This document shows, in pieces, positions 35,797 to 48,919 of a stretch of 64,000 bases of DNA. This DNA comes from Tilletiaria anomala UBC 951 (lineage: Eukaryota; Basidiomycota; Exobasidiomycetes; Georgefischeriales; Tilletiariaceae). The notes under the pieces were generated by a model that did no database searches, was not told the DNA's origin, and worked only from the letters and a program-made list of their open reading frames with translations. Every line of letters starts with the position of its first letter. Positions within the stretch are counted from its first letter, which is position 1. The translations under genes and the position numbers were made by a program. The stretch spans positions 34,618 to 98,617 of the forward strand of contig NW_013546953.1 of assembly GCF_000711695.1 (NCBI RefSeq), given 5' to 3'.

Positions 35797-36416
35797 CGCT
35801 GCGGCAAGTACGCACGCACGCTTCCTTGTCGCTGCGGCGCAATGGCTGCAGTGCAGATGGGAAAGGGGATGACAAAGCAAAGAGGTTAGAACCAAAAGCA
35901 ACGTGAAACGTCCAGTGTCCCGTGTCATATATATCTCATCTCTATTTCATCTGAGTTCCACTCCCCCCCCTCCCCAACACAGTCCAATGGATCCGCACCC
36001 TCGTTCCTGAATGGAATCGAGAAAGTTGCGCGAGACTCGGTGCAACTGGAACTGCCACCAGACCTCTATATGTAGATTGCGCCCCAGGCGACCCCTAGTC
36101 GACCCTTTCCCGGGGATTCTTTCTGGGAAAAAGGGTGGAATTAGAATTGAATGGTGGGTGGCATGCTGATCGACAGTTGCTGACTTGCTGAGCACAAGAG
36201 GCAATAGACGTGTCTGCCGTGGAGGGACCTCGGAAGCGCACCCCATGCACGCATACCACGCCATGCCGCCAGGCACAGGACAGCAGGTGGCGACGCTGGA
36301 CGAGCACGAGGTCGGTGCCACTGGCGGCAGCGGCGGGGGTGGCGCGCCTCAACGAGAGCATCGGCGCGTGGAACCAGGCGTTCCGTGGGTCTCGCGGCAC
36401 TGCACCGTTCTGTGCC
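35797..36416. promoter_or_regulatory. Divergent promoter, biotin gene / TPR-like gene
   Basis: About 620 bp between divergent starts. A TATATAT run at 35927-35934 sits about 130 bp upstream of the biotin gene start. A C-run near 35963 and short frames are otherwise all that is seen. Confidence 0.5.
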
Positions 36417-38654
36417 ATGCCTTTTGAGCATGCTGACCCGAGCCCCCGCCGCCTCTCTCTCCCACTTTCTGCAGACGCCGCTGTCGAGTCGGTCGAACGG
36501 GACACAATCTCCCGTTTGGACGCCGTACTGCTCGACGCACCTGCAGCGGCGCCAGGCGATGAGCCAGACTGCGGCACTGCCGCCACCGCCACCAGCTCGT
36601 TCCTCATCGAGCACACCCCCGCCTTCTTTGAACAGGTCGCCGGCGCCGCCGCATCCAACGAGCGCTACGCTGCGCTCGTCCAGTCCAACACCGTCGCAGG
36701 GACCTTTCGCCACGCGATGGAGGCAGATTGGGCCGGGCGCGACACACCGACGACGACGAGATGCATGCGGACTCTGCCCCAGGTGACCGTGTTTGCTTCG
36801 TGGCGCGGTGCAGACACAAGCCCGCCGCGGCATATATGGCACCGTCACACTCGTCCCCGATCCCTGTGGCCGTGTCCACACGCCGTTGCCGCCACCCATC
36901 AGCCTACATCACCGCCACCGACCACGACAACGACTACGACCCGCTCGCCGTCGCCGGCAGCAGCAGCGACGGCGGTGAGAGCATTCTCCCGCTCTGCCTC
37001 TCGCACCACGACCCGGGCACGTCGGAGCAGTGCCCAGTCAACGTTAGCGTCCACGTGCTGAGCTCGTACCTCTCCGAGGATCAGCTGCTTGCGCTCGTGT
37101 GCGCGATGCGCGCCAAGGCCGCCGCCAACGCGCGCTTCCGCGCCGGCAACCTTCGGAGCGCAGAGCATGTATACGTCGCAACCATACACGCCGTTCTGCC
37201 TGCAAGCTTCCTCGACGCGGCCGTCGACGCACAGCATCAAGATTCCCACGATGCCCGTGCAGCGCCGCCAACCGGTAGCGCCAGTGGCAGCATGTCGCTC
37301 ATGCTTCATTTTCAACGTCTTGTCCTCAAAGCGAATGGCGCGACGCCGATCGAGCCGAACGTCCTGCTCAACCGTGCAGCTGCGTAGCTCAAGCTGCAGA
37401 AGTACGTCCATTGCTCATCCCCCTCTGCCTCTTTCAAGTCGCGAGGGAGATGTGCTGACTCGCCTCGCCCAGCGATCGCTTCACATCTTTTGCACTAGAT
37501 TCAAGGAAGCAGAGGACTCGAACACGCTCGTGCTGATCGACGCGCTGGCCCTCGTACACAGATCAGCGGTGGACGCGAGCTAGCGAATGAAGAAACGGGA
37601 CCAGGAGAGTACAAATGCGGACGCGGGCGCGCACACATCCATGAAGCAAGATCGATGACCCGCTGGCGCCACTGCTGCTCATGCTGGACGCCCTTCGCTG
37701 CGCACGGCAGTCGTTCGCGCCCGTATGCTGCAGAGCACGAGCGATGGCACTCTCCTGCGCCCGCACCATCCGATCAAGCACGGCCATTCCTCGCAGGGGG
37801 ATGCGCCTGCCCCTGTGTTGGCGCAGCAACAGCAGCACAAACCCAAGACCGAGGGCGCAGACGGCGCCCTCGTCGGTCTGCGCTGGAAAGGACTCATCCC
37901 GCGCGGAAAGGTGCGATGCGCGGTGTTCGAGGTGCAGCTGGAGCGCGACCTCGGTGCCCTGCGTGCAGAGGAGCAGGCGCAGGCCGAGACCGACAGGAAG
38001 ACACAGGCGGAGGCGCAGGAGCAGGAGCTCGCAAAACTAAAGGAAGTGTCGTTTGCCTCTCTCTCGGGCCCGGAGTCAGATGTTCAGCTTGGGCAGCCCC
38101 AGTCCGTAGCGGCGCAGCTACCGGAGAACAGCTCCCTCTACGGTGACCACGGCCTTCAGCAAGACCAGGTTGATGCCAATGCGCCCGACAACCCCGCTGT
38201 CGGGTCCACAGCGATGAACGACCATGGCGCGCCAGACTGGGCGCACGCCGCTCCCGCTCATGCTCCGGAAGACCGTTCAGCTGAAGCTGTAGCATATGGT
38301 GATGATCCAAGCACAAGCAAAAAAGAGAAAAAGAAGAAGAAAAAGTCACCGGGAGAGACGCAGTTAATGGAGAGGAAGGACGCGGAGAAGTCAAGAAAGC
38401 AGAAGGGGGAAGCGGCCAAGGAGTCGCTCACTCCATTGCAAAGGCTACAGCGGTGCGAGAGGCTACTGAGGCATGCGAAGCAGGGTGAGTCACTTCCTCT
38501 CCTGGCCGTCTCACAGACAAGTCCAACTGACCAGCGTCGGGCGTTCATTTGCGCAGATTTCACCGACGCACTGGCGATCCACGCGAACGAGACGGCTCTC
38601 TTCGAGTTCGAATCATTGCGGGCAGTGGAGACACGAAGCTCTGAGCCTCTTTAG
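36417..38654 (+). CDS. TPR-like protein with in-frame stops (structure uncertain, possible pseudogene)
   Basis: The gene is clear but its exons are not. Segment one (about 36417-36782) is followed by a shifted frame up to 37384, entered perhaps through a CAG acceptor at 37030. That frame contains KAAANARFRAGNLRSAEH and VLLNRAAA, matching TPR helices. A TAG at 37385-37387 then interrupts the helix, and LKLQK continues in the same frame. A GTACGT donor at 37402 and a CACTAG acceptor before 37499 give the continuation FKEAED. From 37499 to 38654 one frame continues with only TAG at 37581 and TGA at 37656. These two could be spliced out by an intron from 37569 to 37733. The last 72-bp intron is 38485-38556. 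The C-terminal half is Gln/Glu/Lys-rich with a poly-Lys run. Either a decaying gene or one with unusual splicing. Confidence 0.5.
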
Positions 38655-39121
38655 CCGAGTGTGCATCTCCTGCTTGCATTCTTCACCCTGTTCCCCACGA
38701 GCCCGAGCCCTTCAACACTTGTTCTTGCGACCGTCCGGTTCCCTCCCTCATTCACTTAGCAGGAACACAACTGTCCTTGACCTCCCCAAATTCTCGCACA
38801 TCGCTCATACATGCGCAGGTACCAACACGCGTAGCTCCTTAATTCCGCAAGTACATTCATCTGTAGCATTTCAGCAAAGCAAAGCGCAACAATAGAAACG
38901 ATCAATCAGTTGCATGTACCCTCGCGAATGCAATAACACAGATGCCTTGGCTACTGCTCACCTACTCCCCCAGAGCCAGCAACGCTCCGCCGGGCCAGGA
39001 TCGCACCCTGTTTGATCGGTGTCACTTGCACCGCTCCTTCTCCCGGCTGCACGCTTCCACCAGCCCCGTTTTGCAGGGGTGAGTAGGGAGTTGTTCGCTG
39101 CTGTTGCGCTTGCGTTTGCTC
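38655..39121. other. Convergent 3' flanks, nothing recognised
   Basis: A 467-bp gap between the ends of the TPR-like and Ecm15-like genes. No gene-like frame. Confidence 0.5.
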
Positions 39122-39935
39122 TCATGTCTGCTGCTCAGCCGTGCTTTTGGTACCGGTGGCACCAATCGCCGAACCCGTGCCCGTCGAAGACTTAGCGAGG
39201 CGCCTCATTACGCTTTCCAGCTTCCTCTCGTTCTCGCTCATCTTGCCCCTGTCGGCGCTGCTTGCAACACTGGAAGTGGAAGCGAGGCTGCTGGCCTTGG
39301 TCCCGATACGGATATCAGTGGCGATTCGCGGCACGCCCTGCGCGTGCACCGCAGCGTGGCAGGCGTGGATGGCTTCGGACACCAGCGGCCAGGGGCCCTC
39401 AAGGTTTGTCCCATAGCCGCTGTCGAGATGAAAGAGAAAGCGGGTAGGAAAGGGTAAGCGAATGCCAAGCGAGATGAAGCAACCGGCCAGGCAAACAGCA
39501 GTAAATCAAGAAATGGTTCAGAGCCGGATGGTCGACTTTTATACTCACTGCATCTGTTATAAGATCAATACGCATGTGAAGCAACGCTCGAGCTGTCAGT
39601 CAGTCGCAGTATTTAGTCAAAGCAATATACAGCCCCGAACTGGACCCCTGTCACAGTGTATGTGGTGACAAGGCGGGGCACGCACCTTGAAAACCAACCC
39701 TTGAGCTTCGAAGCCTTCCAAGATGCGTGCGCACTCTGCGATGTGCTCTCCGACAGAAGAGCTTCCGGTACCCATGGGTATCACTGTTTCAGCAGGCATA
39801 GGACCACAGGCGCAAAAGTAGACATCCATGTCAGCTGGCCATTCGGGGGAACGGTCATGGAGCGACTGGGGACGTAACACATGGCCACTCACGGCAAAAG
39901 TCCGCCACGGCGAAGAGCGTGTCGACCGTGGTCAT
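39122..39935 (-). CDS. ECM15: UPF0045 / Ecm15-type (thiamine-binding-like) protein with a 5-nt micro-exon
   Basis: Four exons: 39935-39893, 39783-39686, 39553-39549 (only 5 nt, ATGCA) and 39419-39122, giving 147 residues. The first join gives ADFCLIPMGTG, the family N-terminal strand. The micro-exon supplies Met and two bases of His, so the product reads FKMHGYGTNLEG, which is the conserved UPF0045 core. Without it that motif cannot be formed from any nearby splice. The micro-exon is flanked by an AACAG acceptor and a GTGAGT donor. Family members (yeast Ecm15, bacterial MTH1187/YqgV) form small ferredoxin-like tetramers. Some bind thiamine, but the cellular role is unclear. The last 55 residues are a Ser/Ala/Lys-rich extension beyond the conserved domain. 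Confidence 0.85.
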
Positions 39936-40325
39936 CTTTAAGATTATTCCAAGGGGTGAAAGCTGAGAACTCCCGACAGCTCTTGCGCTTTAGAATATGA
40001 CGGTCCAGCGGGATCCGGATAGAGAGGATATGATAGAAGAGGATGTGAGTGATGCCATACTAGAAGGACTATGAAGATGACGTGTCAAGCTTCGCGTGTT
40101 GGCGTCATTGTGCAGCGACGCGCACACTCGGTGCAAATACATTCCCTTCACTTGTTCCCCCACCCCCCACCGTCCGCTTCTTTCATCCTCTCCTTTTCGC
40201 TGATGATGCACATGACCATCTTCCTGCTTCCTTGTGTCCACGCAGGCCCATCAAGAGAGCCTCGACAGCAGCTCAGACTGGAAGCGCAACCCGCTCCTCT
40301 TCTCCAGCAAGAAGAACAATACAAG
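39936..40325. promoter_or_regulatory. Divergent promoter, Ecm15-like / carrier gene
   Basis: 390 bp between divergent starts. The carrier frame stays open upstream to about 40071, so part of this may be coding or contain a 5' exon. A CCCCACCCCCCACC run lies near 40160. Confidence 0.45.
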
Positions 40326-41306
40326 ATGGCGGCGGTTACCGCTGTCGGCCTGCAGATCGCCACGGGCGTACTCATCACGTATCCGTGGGAGGTGATCGAG
40401 ACGACATACAAGGTCACTTACCAACCCAAGCGATCGGACCAGGCCGTCGCCGACGAAAAGACCTCGAATTTGGCTACAGTGTCGAAATACACAAACAGCT
40501 GGAATGTCGCGAGCCGCATTGTCCAAAAAGAAGGCTACCTCGGCTTGCTGCGCGGTCTGCTTCCCTCCTTCACTCTCACTGCGCTATACTCCTTCTCGCT
40601 GGACCTTTTGTCGCAAGCAGCCTTCCAGACCATACAGGTTAACACCCCGTTTCAGTTCCTCATCCTGCGCGAATCGACCACTGCGTTCACACGCGCCGCC
40701 TTCTCGCCTCTGACGACGCTCGTCACACGTTTCATTGCCCGGCCAGAGGCGCGCAGAGTCGTACCGGGGCCGCTGGCATTCCACCCGGGAGCGATTTACC
40801 GAGCCTGCACCTCCGATGCCGAGTCCGGTGCAGATGCTGGGAAGAGTGGCTCGCTCAAGGCACTGTACACATACAATCCACGTGTGATGCTCCTGGAAGC
40901 GTCTGCGTCCCTGACGGCCGGCCTGGCCAACTCGCTGCTCGTCCCGCCGCTAGTGCAGCTGCTGTACACATTCGGCTCGGGCTCGTTCCTACAGTTGAAC
41001 AGCGAGGGATGGCAGCAGGTCGGCATGCTGGCGTGCGTCGCTAGCACCGGCGTGCTCGCCCGGCTCGTCAACTTGGCACTTGACACGGTGTCGAAGCGTC
41101 TGCAGGTGCAGGCATCGCACGGGTCGGACGACGGGATCGTCTGCCTGCGCCCGATGCCCTACCGCGGTATTCGTAACGCGTTTGCGCGCATCGTCGAGGA
41201 GGAAGGTGCCACAAGCCTCTTCCGCGGTTGTGGACTGTATGCGCTCAGCTCGACTACGCTTGCGGGGCTCAGCGTGCTGGTCGCCGTCGCCGAGGGGCAA
41301 GTATAG
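40326..41306 (+). CDS. Mitochondrial-carrier-like membrane protein
   Basis: Frame of 326 residues from the ATG at 40326, which has a good context (ACAAGATGGCG). Carrier-like signatures recur: YPWEVIETTYKV near residue 20 and GYLGLLRGLLPSFTLTALY near 75 in the first half. A later repeat has LALDTVSKRLQVQ and ends with GATSLFRGCGLYALS. These resemble the PX(D/E)XX and loop segments of the SLC25 fold but are degenerate, as in outer-membrane or atypical carriers. Several hydrophobic segments suit membrane helices. The transported substrate cannot be named. The frame is open for 85 codons upstream of the chosen start, and an additional exon there is possible. Confidence 0.7.
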   Translation: MAAVTAVGLQIATGVLITYPWEVIETTYKVTYQPKRSDQAVADEKTSNLATVSKYTNSWNVASRIVQKEGYLGLLRGLLPSFTLTALYSFSLDLLSQAAFQTIQVNTPFQFLILRESTTAFTRAAFSPLTTLVTRFIARPEARRVVPGPLAFHPGAIYRACTSDAESGADAGKSGSLKALYTYNPRVMLLEASASLTAGLANSLLVPPLVQLLYTFGSGSFLQLNSEGWQQVGMLACVASTGVLARLVNLALDTVSKRLQVQASHGSDDGIVCLRPMPYRGIRNAFARIVEEEGATSLFRGCGLYALSSTTLAGLSVLVAVAEGQV

Positions 41307-41754
41307 GCAAATGAGAGCTGGCCACAAAAGACGGCAGACAAGTAGCCGCCACAAGCACTGTTCCCAGCTCATGTCATTACACAACATGTATCATACCTGC
41401 CAAATGCGTCGACACCGCTTTTAGTATCTTTTCCCTCCGAAGCATATGCTTCTTTCACTTGCAGCATTTGGACGCTCGCCTGCGCCAAGTCGATCGCCTG
41501 GTGGTATGTTCGAGCGGTAGGTATACACAGCGGCTAACACCTCCGAACTGATGAACATAGATGGCGCAAGGCGTAGTACAAGACGACGCTCAAGCTCAAA
41601 CCCGGCCGTCAGAACACAGGACTCGACGACAAAATTGTTCCAGAATCGCACACCACGACACAGTTCGTGCGCCACATCTTGCAGGCACGCTCAGCATGCG
41701 TTGCAAGCTAGGATCGCACACGATCTTCAATTGACTGCGATAGGAGGAGGGTTT
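41307..41754. other. Convergent 3' flanks
   Basis: A 448-bp gap between the carrier gene end and the last tiny exon of UBC4. No supportable gene. Confidence 0.5.
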
Positions 41755-43987
<2,233 letters not shown>

Positions 43988-45927
43988 ATGTCGCAGCCTG
44001 CACCCAGCACGACCGCATCGAACGCTGAGCTCCTCGCTGAGTCGGTCATTTTTCCGCACAGCGGTCACAGAAGCCACAACAGGCTGTTAAAGGCGCCGAT
44101 GGAGGAGCTGCTCGCGTCCGTCTTTCCTTCTCTCCTCGCTGACGGTGGTGCCCCCGCCCTCACTGCCACCACAGCCGAGAGCCGACATGGTGACATGAAG
44201 ATGACCAAGGTGCCGCCGCACATGCCCAACGAGCACCACCTCTCCCTCTACCGTGTCTGGGCAAAGGCAGGCTGGGGAGTAGTCATCACAGGAAATGTAG
44301 CCATTGACCCTACGCACCTTGGCACGCCATTCGACATTGCCCTGCCGCCTCTGCTCGCCGGCGCGACGCTTGCGATCCAGTCGCAGCGGCAGCACCAGCA
44401 GCAGCTCGACAGCAGCGGTCAGGGTGGTAGCAGGCGCGCGGCACGCAACGCCGTGTACAAGATCTACCCGCAAGCAGACGCAATCCTGCACGCTTTCAAA
44501 CGCTACGCTCGAGCCGTCAAAGGTCTGCCGGACTCGGACGCTGACCCCGAGGACGACGACCTTGGTAGCGCTAACGCCGACACCGATGCGAAGCGACCGC
44601 TTGCGATCTGCCAGCTGGTGCACGCAGGCCGCCAGTCGCTGCGCGGGGCCGGCCGCTCGCTGCTGCGCTCTCCTTGGGCGCCGAGCAGCGTCCCCATGCG
44701 GCCGTCGACTAAGGGCGCCTCGGCGGCGCTGTCGCTGCGCACGCCAGGCGCGCTGCTCGGCGCCGCGATCGACTACCTCATGTGGGACACGCCGCACGCG
44801 ATGACGCTCGACGACATTGCGCAGCTCAAGGCGCAGTTCCTTGCCGCTGCGCTGCTGTGCCAGGCCACCGGCTTCGACGGCATCGAGCTGCACGCAAGCC
44901 ACGGGTATATGCTCGCGGCGTTCCTGAGCCCCAAGTCGAACACCCGCACGGACCGGTACGGCGGCAGCGCAGAGGGTCGCGCGAGGCTGCTGCTCGACTT
45001 GGCGCAAGAGGTCAAGCAGGTTTGCGGCGAAGGCTTTGCCATCGGTATCAAGGTGCGCTATGGGTTCTGCGGCTCGCCTTTGGCATTCATCGAAATGGGA
45101 CTGACCGCATCTTCCCTCAAACGCCACTCTCTCCTCAGCTTAATTCGGCGGACTACGTGGCGGGTGGCTTGACAGAGGATGACGCCTTGCAGAATGTCCT
45201 CTGGCTCTCGCAAGCAGGCTGCGTAGACTTTATTGAAATCAGCGGCGGCAACTATGAGAACCCATCGTTCATATCCCCCGACGGCTTCAACCCGGAGCTG
45301 GAGAAACTACCCACAAGTCAGAAAGATGGAAAGAACAAGTCTGCTGCCGACAAGAGTGGCAATACTGACACCAAGCCGCGCCAGAGTGGTCAGACCAAGC
45401 AGCGCGAGGCGTTTTTCCAGTCCTTTGCGCAGCGAGCTCGCCGAGTGCTTGAAGAAAACCCTGCTTCGCCGCTTTCCGCGCCACCGCTCCTTTGCATCAC
45501 TGGCGGGTTGAAGACGCGCACAGGCATGGCGTACGCCATCCGTGCCGCGCGTGTCGACATGGTCGGCATCGGGCGCTACGCGTCCGTGCATCCGGACCTG
45601 CCACGTATCGTGACGGACGCATCCATCGCCGACGCCGACACTCTGTGCGCCGACCCGCAGGTGTACACCGTGCCCAACGTTCAGTACGCCGCACTCGTTC
45701 CGCTGCAGCTCGTTGGCGCCGGATGGAGTACGCTGTGGCACAGCGCGCAGCTCCACTTTCTCGCGAAGCAGGGTAGGGCGAACGTCCATGCTGGCGTAGC
45801 CGCTGTCCTGATGACTGTCTTGGCGCCGTCTTTCTCTGTCGCCAAGTCCTCTCTGCAGCTTATCGCTGTCATCCTCGTTGCCTACTTGGCTTCACGCTGG
45901 AGCAGTCTCCTGTCACGCCTCAATTAA
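43988..45927 (+). CDS. Old Yellow Enzyme-like NADH:flavin oxidoreductase with C-terminal hydrophobic tail
   Basis: Two exons, 43988-45052 and 45139-45927, with an 86-bp phase-0 intron; 617 residues. The FMN-binding TIM barrel is shown by GFDGIELHASHGYMLAAFLS followed by SNTRTDRYGGS. The phosphate-binding region is LLCITGGLKTRTGM with VDMVGIGR. Such enzymes reduce activated double bonds using NAD(P)H, or act on other substrates in secondary metabolism. The N terminus (HNRLLKAPMEE) aligns with the family start. Two hydrophilic insertions (about residues 130-145 and 420-460) and a C-terminal extension enlarge it. The extension ends in a hydrophobic stretch (LQLIAVILVAYLA) followed by RW and few residues, resembling a tail anchor, which ordinary members lack. 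Substrate unknown. Confidence 0.9.
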
Positions 45928-46083
45928 TAAGACTCATTGCGCCTAGAACGATCTCCCATACTTCCGAGTTATTTTGATACAACAAAAAGGCCCCTTGCAA
46001 CGGGACCATCATCAAAATTTCTGCTGATGTATCGCATCTTACACGATTACAACAAACTGGTATAGAAATGTAGAAACCGATGC

Positions 46084-48190
46084 TCAACGAAGCTTTGCGA
46101 ATGGATTGAGCGCAGTGCTTTGGTTGCGCTTCTCGATCATGCTCTTCCTAGGCGTGTTCAGGCCCCAGAATCTAAGCGTCTCGTCTCCGGCGCCCGTGAC
46201 GATCGTCTCGCCGTCGGGGCTCATGGCGAGATAGAGAACACGCATGGTGTGCCCGGTCAGCGTCGCGACCTGCTGCATGTTAGGATAGCGCCACACTTGA
46301 ATCTGATTCTGCACCTTGCCCGCTGAGTAGCCATGCGTGGAGACGAGCTCGTTCGACGTCTTGCTCCACATCAGATTGCAGATCTGGCTCCCTGTATCAA
46401 TCTCGGAGGTCATGGTGCCGTTGAGCGTATTCCAGAAGCGAATCGTCATGTCCGCCGTGCCTCCACCCGAGGCAAGCAAGCCCTGCTGATGCGGACTCCA
46501 TGCGATCGCCTTAACGGCTGCCTTGTGGTTGGTAAAGCGATATAGCGGACTCTCCATGAGACCCTCCCAGACGTACAGGCGATTGTCGTTGCCACCGCTC
46601 GCCAGTTGATTCGAATCGGAGTTCCATTTAAGCCCGCAAACTTCCTGTCGGTGCCCGCGCAGCTCTCGGATCGTATGCTCTGGGACACGTACGTCGCGAT
46701 GATAAATGATGCGATCACGGCTCCCGGAGGTGAGGATATGCTCATTCCAGGCTAACGACCCGACTCGAGCTGAGTGCCCTCCCATCGTCCTGATCAATTT
46801 GCATGTCTCCGCATCCCAAATTTGGACGTTCCCACTATTTGTCCCTACTGCGACGTGTGTCCCCTGAGAAGAGGGGAGTGGTCACAGCGTCAGCTAGAGA
46901 CCGGGGGGTCTATAAACAGCTTTAACACGCACCCTGCCAGTCCAGTTGAGCGAAGTGACCTTATCGCTCTTCCCCTTCAAGTCGCACAGCTTCGTAACCG
47001 CCGAGTCCTTTGCAGACCACAGATAGACGCATGCACCCAGCCCTACGCCCAGGACATTACCCACAGACCAGTCGACCAAGTTCAAGTAGAAATCGTCCTG
47101 CGTGGCAAAGAGCAAGATTCAGTCCATCGCTTTGTATACGGAATTGAAAGAGAACTCACGGCCAGCTCGGGTGCGTCCAGCACCTTGAATGGAACCTTGC
47201 TCAACGTCCGGGGTGTCCTCTTTGGGCTCTGCAGCAACTTCTGGCTCTCCGCTTTGACAGGGCTCGTACTGTATGCCTTGTGCAATGGCGAGTCGAGCGA
47301 CTCAATGTCTCCTGCTGTGGAACTCCCGCTGAATAGTATCGGCAGCCCAGCTGGGCTATCTGACGACCCAGCATATACCCTGCTCACACTGCCCTCAGCA
47401 CGGCGCCGATCCCGGGAGCTTGCGCTCGTTGGGCTTTGATAAGAGAAGAGATTTCGACGCGACGGCGTCCGGGGAGACTGATTCGGTCCGGACCCTGGGC
47501 TCGCTGCAGGAACCCCCGTCACTCCTCCGTTAAGAGCATAAGCCCGAGCTGCTGCCCCTGAAGCCAAATCACCGAACAGCTCCGTCCCGAGCACTGAAGA
47601 GAATGCCTGATTTGCTTCGGCTGCGATGAGAAGCGTGCTTTGCGGTGAATGCAGAGCCCTTAGTGAAGAACATGCAGCTTACTTACCCTTCTGTGTGTCC
47701 ATATCTGCGGGGATCTTCCTCTTTTGTCTCTTCGGCGTGATCGGCTCGTCATCCAGCATCTGGTAAGCATCATGCAGATCGTCACCGTTGCGGGTTGGAA
47801 TGAATCTGATGTTGCCGCGCAGTCCAGTCGTGAGCAATCACGCTCTTGTGACTCGCAATGTACCCTCACCCACCTGTCAATGTACGTCCTCCCTTTCCTG
47901 GGCGTAGTTGGCCTGCTGCCTCCCATGCTGCTGTCATAGCTGGTGGTGCTTCCCATATTGTAATCCGACTTACTTCTGCCGTTCAACCCCATTCCCTGTG
48001 CCATTTCCGCGATCCTCCCTGCCTCTGACGTGCTCGGCCCCGCCAGGGGATCCATGAGACTTGTCGAGGACGATGGCATACCTGCGCTGCCTGTTCGGTA
48101 GCCATGGAGAGACCCCGCAGTAGGAGAGGATGAACCGCTGCCGCCTGCCGACTGCGTGCGCAGCCTGCGTCCGAATTCGGATTGATACAT
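46084..48190 (-). CDS. CDH1: APC/C co-activator Cdh1 (fizzy-related, WD40)
   Basis: Activates the anaphase-promoting complex at mitotic exit and in G1 and recruits D-box/KEN substrates. Five exons: 48190-47874, 47805-47687, 47620-47160, 47097-46933 and 46863-46084. Introns are 62-69 bp, and the product is 613 residues. The C-box DRFIPTR (residues 105-111) is formed across the first intron. Next come EANQAFSSVLGTELFG and the DAPELADDFYLNLVDW entry to the WD40 propeller. The propeller includes RGTHVAVGTNSGNVQIWD, HKAAVKAIAWSPH and GAGDETLRFW. The C terminus ends in Leu-Arg, comparable to the Ile-Arg tail that binds the APC. The N-terminal start is the least secure point. Many Ser/Thr-Pro sites before and after the C-box fit CDK control. 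Confidence 0.93.
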
Positions 48191-48919
48191 GCCGACGGCT
48201 TCCGCGTGGGCGTGGTGCTCGGTAGTGGAATCTCGGGCGTGCAGCCGGCAAGGAAAGGCGCGATGGCACTTTGCTTATTAGAAGAATCCAACCGATTGTT
48301 TGTGGCCACTGGTGATGGAATTGGCGTCCTTTGTACCTCGTGATGAGGTGATATGGTTGGTACCTATGGAGGGTAGAAGCTCCGCCAACGGCGATTAGAC
48401 GCCGATGCAGCCCCTGGCGTTGTTGATGAGAGTTGTGACAGCCAAGACTCAAGTGGCAGCTGAGAGACTTTAGACCTTGTGAAGAGACAACAAGCTGTCG
48501 GACGACCAGTACTGGCTTGGACTTTATACACCAACGAAAGTCAACCAGAGGAGGTGGCATAGATCCCTGTGGTAAGATGCTGAGATGATCCGATAGGTCA
48601 GTGTTAGTAGAGAGAGAGACCTGTTCTCGCAGGCTTTGTTTGTCTGCTCTGATGGTAACAGCACTTGACGCGTCTCTCTCGAAAAGTTGCCGACAAGCCG
48701 ATGCGTATCTCCAACGAGACAGTCATCAAAGAAACACCTTTTGTTCTTCAATTCTCAAGTTAAGGTACAACGGATGCCCTTGGCGGTTTCGACCCTGTGT
48801 TTTGCACCTTTCTTTCATCCTTGAAAGATTCGAGAAGTCCTGTTCGGATCGGTTGCTTCTGAATTGAGAGATTTGGACGGACGCAACGAGTTCATCGCCC
48901 AAACAAGGATCCGCAAACA
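48191..48919. promoter_or_regulatory. Divergent promoter, CDH1 / HEI10-like gene
   Basis: 729 bp between divergent starts. On the minus strand a coding-like stretch runs from about 48310 to 48180 in a frame different from CDH1 exon 1 and may be a missed 5' exon. A GAGAGAGAGA run lies near 48607. Confidence 0.45.

Noticed and set aside
36141-36899. 252-codon minus-strand frame opposite the TPR-like gene
   Set aside because: Cys/Arg/Gly-rich shadow with no motif; the plus strand carries the more protein-like frame.
44087-45127. 346-codon open frame on the minus strand opposite the OYE-like gene
   Set aside because: Arg/Val/Gln-rich composition typical of an antisense shadow of GC-rich coding sequence; no motif, while the plus strand has a complete family signature.
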